DNA from: Simonsiella muelleri ATCC 29453
Lineage (GTDB): Bacteria > Pseudomonadota > Gammaproteobacteria > Burkholderiales > Neisseriaceae
Assembly (NCBI RefSeq): GCF_002951835.1
Contig: NZ_CP019448.1
Coordinates: forward strand, 558,001 to 622,000
Direction: 5' to 3'
DNA length: 64,000 bases
In this document: one piece after another, positions 37,426-45,743 of the stretch
Layout: the number at the start of each line of letters is the position of its first letter
Position numbering within the stretch: the first letter of the stretch is position 1
Translations under genes and position numbers: made by a program
The notes under the pieces: model-generated
Database searches by the model: none
What the model saw: the letters and a program-made list of their open reading frames with translations, nothing else
What the model was told of the DNA's origin: nothing

Positions 37426-40400
37426 ATGATTGACAACACTCACAAAAATAGCGAAATCAATCGCAACCCAGCAGAAAATCATTTGTCAAACGAAACATCT
37501 TCTGACATGGATTTCTCACAGATGGAAGAAATTGAGGCATCTGAATTATTCGCAGAACCTATTGAATCAGAAAATAATGTGCAAACGTCTTCCAGTGGCG
37601 ACACCACATCTTCCACCAAAGCACTCGATGAGATTGAAACCGAATTGTCTGCATTGCGCCATGCGGTGCAACATTTGAGCGAATCCGATGGCGTACAGAA
37701 GGGTTCGCTTGATGAAATTGAAGCAGAATTATTAGCACTTCGTCAAGCTGTTGAATCAATTGATAATTCTACACCTGAACAAAAAATAGAAGCCAAATAC
37801 GAACACACGCAGCCTGAAACCCCATCAGAGCCCGAAATGATTGAACCTACTGTGGAAGTTTCACCTGAACCACAGGAGTTGGATTCTTATGCAGCTTTAG
37901 CAGCTGAGTTATTTGAACAATCCGATTCTAAAGATTATGGCGTGAATAGCCAAAATTTCAATCCAGAACAATATGATACCGCCAGTGAAACCGATGCCAT
38001 TTCGCCCATGCAAATTGATGAAGAAGAATTGGAAATCATTGATGCTGCTGATTTAGAAGCATTACTTGGCTTGCATGATGCTGAATCACATAACTTAAAT
38101 TATGAAAACAGTTTTTTGGCAGACGCAGCGCGTGTAGAAGCCGAAGATTCATTCTTCACAGAAGATACCGATGATTCATTCCAACTTGATGAAATTCAAG
38201 ATGAAATCACAATCAGGCAGCCTGAAAACTTGCACAGCACCGAAACCGAATTCACACTTGATGATGAACCGTATGTACCTGAAGATACTGACCATTTCAG
38301 CTTAGATGATTTAGACGATTTGGACGAAAATTCAAATATTACCGAAAAAACATCAGATAAAATTGAAGACAATTCGTCTGCTAAACCGAAAACTGAATCT
38401 GTTGGTTTGGATTTACAAGATGATGGCGACGACCCACTGGCTTGGCTCAACAAAATCAAAAATGAAATGTCTAATAAATTTGACATTGATATTGGTGTGC
38501 CTGCCAAATCACCCAAACAAGAAGAAAATTTAAGTAAAATCAACGAAGTGGAAGAATTAACTGAAGAAGTTTCTTTTGATGATGTCCATGACTTGATTGA
38601 AACGCCTCCTGCCATTACCCAAGATGCCGAATTATTTAACTTGGATAATCTTGATGACGTTCAGACTGAATTTACGAACATCAATCACACCGTCCAAGCT
38701 GCTGCCGAACTCGTTGAAGATGTTGATTTATATGATATTTTAATTGATGACAGCACCGAAAATGCACCAGTTAATTTAACAGCAGAACCCATTAATGATA
38801 CCGAATTGGAAGTGTTTGATGAATCTTCATTAACCACATCACCCAATGCAGATGTACTATTGGATTTATCAGGAGAATCAGATTTATTTGAAGATGAATC
38901 TACAGCCTCACTTTCACAAACTGAACAAATTGAAGCGATTGATTCTGAAAATAATTTGTCATTCAATGAATCCAATTTCGCAGAAAACTCGCTGCCTGAA
39001 GAAACTGACAGCATGGTCGCTGCACGTCCTGAAACAAACGACGAAAATATTGAAGAAAATATTTTTGAACAAGAAATTGACTTTGCCGAAGAAATTATTG
39101 ATTTACCAGAAGAATCATTGGAGGAAGTCTCTATTTCTGTCTCTGATATGGAAGAGCTGGATTTGATTTCCGAACAAATTACCCAAATGGAAGAACTGGA
39201 TTTGTCTGATTCACTGACCATTGATGAAGCTGTTGAATTGTCCGAATCAATTGATTTGAATAACCATTCTTGGGCGCAAGATATGGTAAACGCCATCAAA
39301 GACAAAGCCGAAGAGTTGGAAATGCGTGCCGAAATTGTGGCGCATGATGTGGTTGATGCCGTCAAACAATCTGGCGAATGGGCAGAAAATATGGGAGATG
39401 CCATCAGCGATAAAATGGAAGAACTGGAAATGCGCGCCGAAATCGTAGCACATGATGTGATGGATTCAGTCAGACTGATTGAACCGACTGATTCATTGAC
39501 GCTGGCAGAGGAAATCAGTGCAGATGAATTAGATGCCTTGTTGGCTGGCGAAGATTTAGATATGCAGCCTGAATCCGTATCCGAAGATATTGACGATTTA
39601 ATCGACGAACAATTAACCCATTTTAAACCAGCCAAACTTCAGACAACTTTAGATAATAATCAGTTAAAAGTTGAAGTAAATACATCATCACGCAAAATGC
39701 AGCCTGAAAGTGGATTCAATTTAACCAATAATGTGGTTAATGGCGAGTTGGTGGAAACCGCTACCGTTGCCACAGTCGCTGCCATGCCCCCCGAACAAAT
39801 TGAATCGGATAAACTGGGTTGGACTGCACGACTCAAACAAGGTTTGACCAAATCACGCAACCAAATGGCAAAATCATTGGCGGGCGTGTTTGGCGGTGGC
39901 AAAATTGACGAGGATTTGTATGAGGAATTGGAAACCACTTTATTAATCAGTGACATGGGCATTGAAGCTACCGAACAATTGATGAATGAAGTGCGTAAAC
40001 GCGTTTCACTCAAAGGCTTGAAAGATGGTAATGAATTACGTACCACGCTAAAAGATGCCCTCTATGAATTACTCAAACCCCTTGAAAAACCATTGGAAAT
40101 CCCAAATAATGGACAACCTTTTGTCATCATGATGGCAGGCATCAATGGTGCAGGCAAAACCACGTCTATCGGCAAATTGGCAAAATATTTCCAAGCGCAA
40201 GGCAAATCTGTGATGTTGGCAGCTGGCGATACATTCCGTGCGGCTGCGCGTGAACAGCTACAAGAATGGGGTGCACGCAATGGCGTTACCGTGATTTCAC
40301 AAGCATCAGGCGACAGTGCAGCAGTGTGTTTTGATGCAGTGGAATCGGCAAAAGCAAAAAAAATTGACGTAGTATTGGCAGACACCGCCGGTCGTTTACC

Positions 40401-40725
40401 AACCCAATTGCATTTGATGGAAGAAATCAAAAAAGTCAAACGTGTATTACAAAAATCCATGCCCGATGCACCACACGAAGTGATGGTGGTCTTGGACGCA
40501 AATATCGGACAAAATGCCATTAATCAAGTAGTTGCATTTGATGACGCTTTGGGTGTTACGGGTTTAATCGTAACCAAATTAGACGGCACAGCAAAAGGCG
40601 GAGTTTTGGCAGCGTTGGCAAGCAACCGCCCTATTCCCGTGCGCTACATTGGTGTGGGCGAAGGCATTGACGATTTGCGTCCATTTGATGCGCGGGCGTT
40701 TGTTGATGCGTTATTAGACGAGTAA
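37426..40725 (+). CDS. ftsY: Signal recognition particle receptor FtsY with a giant acidic N-domain
   Basis: FtsY docks SRP-ribosome complexes at the membrane. The NG GTPase covers about residues 796-1099: G1 G-I-N-G-A-G-K-T-T near 905, D-T-F-R-A-A-A near 930, D-T-A-G-R near 986 and T-K-L-D near 1050. The preceding 795 residues are Glu/Asp/Ser-rich and low in complexity. They contain a duplicated 36-residue block (about 616-650 and 652-684, sharing E-E-L-E-M-R-A-E-I-V-A-H-D-V) and a repeat of L-D-E-I-E-x-E-L-x-A-L-R near the start. Typical FtsY proteins are about 300-500 residues. Part of the repeat resembles an amphipathic helix. Several in-frame DUS lie in the acidic part. Confidence 0.96.
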   Translation: MIDNTHKNSEINRNPAENHLSNETSSDMDFSQMEEIEASELFAEPIESENNVQTSSSGDTTSSTKALDEIETELSALRHAVQHLSESDGVQKGSLDEIEAELLALRQAVESIDNSTPEQKIEAKYEHTQPETPSEPEMIEPTVEVSPEPQELDSYAALAAELFEQSDSKDYGVNSQNFNPEQYDTASETDAISPMQIDEEELEIIDAADLEALLGLHDAESHNLNYENSFLADAARVEAEDSFFTEDTDDSFQLDEIQDEITIRQPENLHSTETEFTLDDEPYVPEDTDHFSLDDLDDLDENSNITEKTSDKIEDNSSAKPKTESVGLDLQDDGDDPLAWLNKIKNEMSNKFDIDIGVPAKSPKQEENLSKINEVEELTEEVSFDDVHDLIETPPAITQDAELFNLDNLDDVQTEFTNINHTVQAAAELVEDVDLYDILIDDSTENAPVNLTAEPINDTELEVFDESSLTTSPNADVLLDLSGESDLFEDESTASLSQTEQIEAIDSENNLSFNESNFAENSLPEETDSMVAARPETNDENIEENIFEQEIDFAEEIIDLPEESLEEVSISVSDMEELDLISEQITQMEELDLSDSLTIDEAVELSESIDLNNHSWAQDMVNAIKDKAEELEMRAEIVAHDVVDAVKQSGEWAENMGDAISDKMEELEMRAEIVAHDVMDSVRLIEPTDSLTLAEEISADELDALLAGEDLDMQPESVSEDIDDLIDEQLTHFKPAKLQTTLDNNQLKVEVNTSSRKMQPESGFNLTNNVVNGELVETATVATVAAMPPEQIESDKLGWTARLKQGLTKSRNQMAKSLAGVFGGGKIDEDLYEELETTLLISDMGIEATEQLMNEVRKRVSLKGLKDGNELRTTLKDALYELLKPLEKPLEIPNNGQPFVIMMAGINGAGKTTSIGKLAKYFQAQGKSVMLAAGDTFRAAAREQLQEWGARNGVTVISQASGDSAAVCFDAVESAKAKKIDVVLADTAGRLPTQLHLMEEIKKVKRVLQKSMPDAPHEVMVVLDANIGQNAINQVVAFDDALGVTGLIVTKLDGTAKGGVLAALASNRPIPVRYIGVGEGIDDLRPFDARAFVDALLDE

Positions 40726-40819
40726 TCAGCATTCAGGCAGCCTGAAAAACAATTTCATCACATTAATTAGCCGTATGTGTAGTCCTTTCAGGCTGCCTAT
40801 TTTTGGAGAAAATGACATT

Positions 40820-41560
40820 ATGCAATCAATTGTTTTGAACTACATTACCGAAGATGATGTATCACTTAATAGCTGTTTATATTTACCCAATGATGAAAAT
40901 ACTGATGTGGAAAATCTGCCAGCCGTGTTATTGTTTCCCGAATGGTGGGGTTTGACTGAACACATCAAAGACAAAGCCAAAGCCTTAGCAAAAGCAGGTT
41001 ATGTGGCACTGGCAGTGGATATGTATGGCAATGGTCGCGTTACCAGCGATGCCCAAATTGCCAGTGAACGCATGAACGAATTATTGCAACATCCTGATTT
41101 ATTATCAGAACGTGTACAGCTTGCCTACAACAATTTACGCGCAGTCGCAGAAGTCAATCCCAACAAAATGGCGGCATTGGGTTTTTGTTTCGGCGGACGC
41201 GTGGCGTTGGACATGGCGCGAGATGGTGTGGACTTATGTGGCGTGGTATCGTTTCACGGTATGCTAAACACGCAAACACCAGCGCAAAAAGGCGTAGTCA
41301 AAGCAGAAATTTTAGTGGAACACGGTCAATTGGATTCGATGTGTACATTACAAAACGTAGACGAGTTTCGCACTGAAATGGACGCTGCTGACGTAAAATA
41401 CCACATTGACGTATTCCCCGACACCAAACATGGTTTTACCAATCCGCAAGCCACCGAAAATGGCAAACGCAATGGCGCAGATTTGGCATATAACCCAGTC
41501 GTCGCAGAACAAGCATGGAACAATGCGTTAGCATTTTTGACGCGTGTGTTAAAAGCTTAA
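40820..41560 (+). CDS. Dienelactone hydrolase family protein
   Basis: This cytoplasmic alpha/beta hydrolase has 246 residues with the start at 40820. The nucleophile elbow is G-F-C-F-G-G (near 121), Cys instead of Ser, as in dienelactone hydrolases. The oxyanion region E-W-W-G-L lies near 39, and D-T-K-H-G-F near 206 carries the His; a candidate acid is in the H-G-Q-L-D segment. The physiological substrate is unknown. A frame open to 40775 would translate a DUS and is rejected. Confidence 0.88.
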   Translation: MQSIVLNYITEDDVSLNSCLYLPNDENTDVENLPAVLLFPEWWGLTEHIKDKAKALAKAGYVALAVDMYGNGRVTSDAQIASERMNELLQHPDLLSERVQLAYNNLRAVAEVNPNKMAALGFCFGGRVALDMARDGVDLCGVVSFHGMLNTQTPAQKGVVKAEILVEHGQLDSMCTLQNVDEFRTEMDAADVKYHIDVFPDTKHGFTNPQATENGKRNGADLAYNPVVAEQAWNNALAFLTRVLKA

Positions 41561-41565
41561 AATCT

Positions 41566-41658
41566 TATAACCTGTGTTCATAATCTTAATAGCTTGCTTT
41601 GTATTCGCAAAAATTGCCAATAAAATCAAGTTATCAATCTTAAGAACACAGGTTCTCA
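41566..41658. repeat. MITE-like repeat, GTGTTCATAAGATTGATAAC family, copy 3 (inverted)
   Basis: CCTGTGTTCATAATCTTAAT and AGCTTGCTTT at the left, AAGTTATCAATCTTAAGAAC at the right, in opposite orientation to copies 1 and 2. It begins five bases after the hydrolase stop. Confidence 0.82.
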
Positions 41659-41845
41659 CATCAATAACCCACTATTGACGCAAAAACTCGCCTTGCATTC
41701 ACAGCAACTGATTCATCAAATCAAACAATTAATCTTGTGAATACAGTTTGTTAAAATAACTTCAAAATCATGTTATGATATAATGAGGCTGTCTGAATAT
41801 CTTTCAGGCAGCCTGAATTTTTGAATCAACATAAAATCAAATAAA

Positions 41846-42748
41846 ATGAATTTATTACATGAATATTTAATTGCGCCTTTTACTGAATTTTCTTTTATGC
41901 GTTATGCATTGGCGGCGGTGGTATTTTTGGCATTATCGGCCGCACCCGTTGGGGTATTTTTGGTGATGCGGCGCATGAGTTTGATTGGCGATGCGTTGAG
42001 TCATGCGGTTTTACCCGGAGCGGCAATTGGCTACATGATGGCTGGCTTGAGTTTGCCTGCGATGAGTTTAGGCGGATTTGTGGCAGGAATGTTGATGGCT
42101 TTTTTGGCAGGATTGGTCAGCCGTTTTACCGAATTGAAAGAAGATGCTAATTTTGCCGCATTTTATTTAAGCAGCTTAGCAATTGGTGTGATTTTGGTTA
42201 GCTTGGGTGGTAACAGTGTGGAATTATTACATTTATTATTTGGCTCAGTATTGGCGGTGGATTTGATTTCATTACGCTTGATGGGCGTGGTAGCAAGCAT
42301 CACAATTTTGGCGTTGGCAATTATGTTCCGCCCATTAATGTTGGAAAGCATTGACCCGCTGTTTTTACGCGCTGTCAAAGGCAAAGGCGGATTATGGCAT
42401 ATTTTGTTTTTGGTATTGGTGGTCATGAACTTGGTGGCGGGATTTCAGGCGTTGGGGACATTGATGTCGGTGGGTTTGATGATGTTGCCAGCAATTTCCG
42501 CGCGATTGTGGGTACGAAGCATGGGCGCATTAATGATGGTGGCAGCATTGGGGGCGTTGGTATGTGGTTATGCAGGTTTATTGCTGTCGTATCATCACCC
42601 CGCCAACATTCCATCTGGTCCAACCATTATTTTATTTTGTGGTGCATGGTATGTGATTTCGGTGCTGTTTGGCGCAAACAGTGGCATTATCGTGAAATTA
42701 CTACGCAAAAAACACCACAAATTAAAAACTCAACCCAATACGAATTAA
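41846..42748 (+). CDS. Metal ABC transporter permease (ZnuB/MntB family)
   Basis: This 300-residue inner-membrane protein has about eight helices. V-M-R-R-M-S-L-I-G-D-A-L-S-H-A-V-L-P-G near residues 40-58 is the signature of zinc/manganese ABC-3 permeases. The ATPase and solute-binding genes normally beside it are absent, so its partners must be encoded elsewhere. Metal specificity cannot be judged. A DUS (41801-41815) precedes the gene. Confidence 0.9.
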   Translation: MNLLHEYLIAPFTEFSFMRYALAAVVFLALSAAPVGVFLVMRRMSLIGDALSHAVLPGAAIGYMMAGLSLPAMSLGGFVAGMLMAFLAGLVSRFTELKEDANFAAFYLSSLAIGVILVSLGGNSVELLHLLFGSVLAVDLISLRLMGVVASITILALAIMFRPLMLESIDPLFLRAVKGKGGLWHILFLVLVVMNLVAGFQALGTLMSVGLMMLPAISARLWVRSMGALMMVAALGALVCGYAGLLLSYHHPANIPSGPTIILFCGAWYVISVLFGANSGIIVKLLRKKHHKLKTQPNTN

Positions 42749-42790
42749 TTCATTTTTTCAGGCAGCCTGAAAATGGGATTCGTTGAATAC

Positions 42791-43546
42791 TTAGCCCTTA
42801 GCTGGGTTTGCCATCTTTTCCTGCTCTCCAACCCACTCGGTTATTTGCGCCACACACCAATCCGCATGACTCAGAAATGGCGCGTGAGCCGCTTGTGGCG
42901 CAATTTTGAACGTGGCATCAGACAAATGAGCCGCCAAATATTCCCCCATACGTGGCGGCGTTATCGCGTCTTTACCGCCGTATAACAGCAACGCTGGACA
43001 TTGAATTTCAGGCAGCATCGCACGCGCATCAGCTTGCGCAACTGCTTGCAGTGCCGATTGCAACGCAGCAGGCGTACCATGTTGTGCCACGTCGGGCAAC
43101 ACCGCCGCCAAAATTTCATGACGTTGTGGTGTGTGCAGCAATTGTAATTCCAAAAATTGGCGTACTGACTGGGTGTAATCTTGCTGAAAAAATGAAACCA
43201 TGCGCTCCAAACTGGTTAAACTCACGCCTTGTGGATAATCCGATGCTGCCTGAAAACGCGCAAATGTATTACTCAAAATCAAACCGCGAACCCGTTCAGG
43301 ATAACGCGCCGCAACGTGCAACACCACCAATCCCCCCAACGACCAACCAAATAAAAAACTCGGTTCAATTAATTGCGTGGCGATTTTATCCGCCGCTTCA
43401 AAGACGGAAAACGATTCCTGATTGCTGCCATGTCCAATCAAATGCGGTGCGCTGATGCGCCAATTTTCAGGTAACATATGACGAAATTCTGTGAAAATAT
43501 CAGCATTTACCGCCCAACCATGAATCAAACAAAGTGAAATTGTCAT
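42791..43546 (-). CDS. bioH: Pimeloyl-[ACP] methyl ester carboxylesterase BioH
   Basis: BioH frees pimeloyl-ACP from its methyl ester in biotin synthesis. The 251-residue alpha/beta hydrolase shows L-I-H-G-W-A near residue 8 and a catalytic triad of Ser69 (G-W-S-L-G-G), Asp193 (G-G-K-D-A) and His221 (A-A-H-A-P). It is divergent from comF, as bioH and gntX are in E. coli, and the two start codons overlap in the four bases CATG. Confidence 0.9.
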   Translation of the reverse strand: MTISLCLIHGWAVNADIFTEFRHMLPENWRISAPHLIGHGSNQESFSVFEAADKIATQLIEPSFLFGWSLGGLVVLHVAARYPERVRGLILSNTFARFQAASDYPQGVSLTSLERMVSFFQQDYTQSVRQFLELQLLHTPQRHEILAAVLPDVAQHGTPAALQSALQAVAQADARAMLPEIQCPALLLYGGKDAITPPRMGEYLAAHLSDATFKIAPQAAHAPFLSHADWCVAQITEWVGEQEKMANPAKG

Positions 43547-44180
43547 GCGATTTTATCCTTTCGTGAATCAAAAATTATGCCTATTGTGCCACAACTTAAC
43601 CACACAATCCGTATGTTCAGGCTGCCTAAAAGACATGGCGAACGTGTGGGCGCAACCGCATCAACAATACACCACGCCCGATGCCTTGTGGCAACGCGAA
43701 TGGTTTAGCGCGAAATATGCACCGCCATTGCCCACAGCTTTGCACGAATGGAAACACGCGGGGAAAATTGGATTTTCAAAATTATTTCAAATGATTATGC
43801 TGGAAAACCCACCTATTTGGCTGCCTGAAGTGGCGATTAACGCAGTGTTGCCGATGCCGATTAGCACCACACGGCGATTGACGCGCGGTTTTAATCAATG
43901 CGATGAATTAATTGATGTTTTGGTAAAGCAATACGGCTGGCGTGTGTTGCCAAATCAAGCAATTTTCAGACAGCATAAAGCCGCGCAAAGTACCCTCAAC
44001 AAAGCCCAACGCATCAATAATATTCACGACAGTTTTCAAATAAAATACGATGTTCGTGGTTTGAATATATTGATTATTGATGATATTTTAACCACAGGCG
44101 CGACGCTTACCGAATTAACACGCAGCCTGAAAAATGCAGGGGCAAATCACATTTATATTTGGGTGGTGGCGCGGCGATAA
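43545..44180 (+). CDS. comF: ComF family competence protein / phosphoribosyltransferase
   Basis: The 211 residues comprise an N-terminal four-cysteine zinc site (C-L-L-C and C-S-G-C) and a PRTase-like domain with I-I-D-D-I-L-T-T-G-A-T near residue 175. ComF proteins help process incoming single-stranded DNA in transformation. The second zinc pair, V-C-S-G-C-L-K, is encoded by a DUS (43618-43629). It shares start-codon bases with bioH. Confidence 0.9.
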   Translation: MRFYPFVNQKLCLLCHNLTTQSVCSGCLKDMANVWAQPHQQYTTPDALWQREWFSAKYAPPLPTALHEWKHAGKIGFSKLFQMIMLENPPIWLPEVAINAVLPMPISTTRRLTRGFNQCDELIDVLVKQYGWRVLPNQAIFRQHKAAQSTLNKAQRINNIHDSFQIKYDVRGLNILIIDDILTTGATLTELTRSLKNAGANHIYIWVVARR

Positions 44181-44232
44181 TCTTTCAGGCAGCCTGAAAC
44201 CTTTGCCCCCCATATTTTCAACTACAATCGTT

Positions 44233-44331
44233 TAGAACCTGTATTCACAGTCAAGCGCGATGTCTTTTTGCCCCATTTGACACGCCTGTTGACATAAAAT
44301 TCGCCTTACATTCGCACCAACTGGGACAAAA
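44233..44331. repeat. MITE-like repeat, GAACCTGTATTCA family, right end missing
   Basis: TAGAACCTGTATTCACAGTC at the left, then TCTTTTTGCCCC, CACGCCTGTTG and CTGGGACAAAAAT, after which the match stops. The rest of the 365-bp gap before the DAHP synthase is plain AT-rich DNA. Confidence 0.8.
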
Positions 44332-44545
44332 ATTAAAATTATCTTTAATCTTAATAAAGAAAATTCTGAAATTTTTATTTTTTGAAGATCTTAAAAAGAA
44401 AAAATGAAAAAATTTAGCATTAAATTCTAAAATTATTTTTTTATTGACAATAAACGCAATTATATTTCAATTATTCGTGTTTTAACCTTGATTGTATGAG
44501 ATAAAACTGTTACCCTTAAATTTTAGTATAGATGCAGGAATAAAC

Positions 44546-45589
44546 ATGAACCATTTAAATACAACAGATGATATTAGAATTAAAGAAATTGCAGAATTAT
44601 TGCCACCTATCGCCCATTTATATGAATTGCCATTAAGTAAACAAGCTGCTCATCTGGTAACCAAAACCCGACAAGAAATTGCTGATTTAGTGGCCGGTAA
44701 GGATAATCGCTTACTGGTTATCATCGGACCTTGTTCTATTCATGACCCCAAAGCTGCTCTTGAATATGCGCAACGTTTGTTGCCATTACGTAAAAAATAT
44801 GAAAAAGAATTACTCATCGTCATGCGCGTGTATTTTGAAAAACCACGTACCACAGTTGGTTGGAAAGGTTTGATTAATGATCCGCATTTAGATGGCAGTT
44901 TTGACATTAATTTCGGTTTGCGGCAAGCGCGTAACTTATTGTTAGAATTGAATAATATAGGAATTCCTGCATCTACCGAATTCTTAGATATGATTACACC
45001 ACAATATTATGCTGACTTGATTTCATGGGGTGCAATCGGTGCGCGTACCACAGAAAGTCAAGTACATCGTGAATTAGCAAGCGGTTTATCTTGTCCAGTC
45101 GGTTTTAAAAATGGCACAGATGGCAATCTTAAAATCGCCATTGATGCGATTGGTGCGGCATCGCATCCACATCATTTCTTATCGGTTACAAAAACGGGAC
45201 ATTCCGCGATTGTACATACGTCAGGAAATTCGGATTGTCATGTGATTTTGCGTGGTGGTAAAGAGCCTAATTATGAAACTCAATATGTTCAGGCTGCTGT
45301 GGCACAACTAACCAAAGCAGGCGTTACCCCAAAATTAATGATTGATTTTAGCCATGCAAACAGCAATAAAGATTTTACACGTCAAATGGTTGTCGCGCAA
45401 AATGTCGCCGAACAAATTCAAAATGGTGAAAATAATATCATGGGCGTGATGGTGGAAAGTCATTTGGTTGAAGGGCGACAGGATAAACCCGAAGTCTATG
45501 GTAAAAGCATCACCGATGCGTGTATTGGCTGGAATACAACAGAAGAGTTGCTGGCATTACTTGCCCATGCGAATCAAATTAGGGTTTAA
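44546..45589 (+). CDS. aroG: 3-deoxy-7-phosphoheptulonate (DAHP) synthase, class I
   Basis: DAHP synthase condenses PEP and erythrose 4-phosphate, the entry to aromatic amino acids. The start at 44546 (AGGA site) gives 347 residues. I-I-G-P-C-S-I-H-D-P-K-A-A (near 54-66) and M-R-V-Y-F-E-K-P-R-T-T-V-G-W-K-G are diagnostic for the AroF/G/H type; late D-F-S-H-A-N-S carries metal-site residues. Which of AroF, AroG or AroH feedback types it is cannot be told. No trp/tyr operator is recognised upstream. Confidence 0.93.
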   Translation: MNHLNTTDDIRIKEIAELLPPIAHLYELPLSKQAAHLVTKTRQEIADLVAGKDNRLLVIIGPCSIHDPKAALEYAQRLLPLRKKYEKELLIVMRVYFEKPRTTVGWKGLINDPHLDGSFDINFGLRQARNLLLELNNIGIPASTEFLDMITPQYYADLISWGAIGARTTESQVHRELASGLSCPVGFKNGTDGNLKIAIDAIGAASHPHHFLSVTKTGHSAIVHTSGNSDCHVILRGGKEPNYETQYVQAAVAQLTKAGVTPKLMIDFSHANSNKDFTRQMVVAQNVAEQIQNGENNIMGVMVESHLVEGRQDKPEVYGKSITDACIGWNTTEELLALLAHANQIRV

Positions 45590-45743
45590 TTGCTAAATAA
45601 AAAGCTGCTTGACGATTTTCAGGCTGCCTGAATGTCGCTAAATACAATGAATTCAAATTGAAACGTCATTTTTATTTCAATCCACTATGGTGTAAAATGT
45701 ACCACTTTCGTTTTTCAGGCAGCCTGAAAGGTAAATTCGCGCT

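Noticed and set aside
38685..39635. 316-codon open frame antisense to ftsY
   Set aside because: It is serine-rich because it mirrors Glu/Asp/Ser codons of the acidic domain; no ribosome-binding site or family features.
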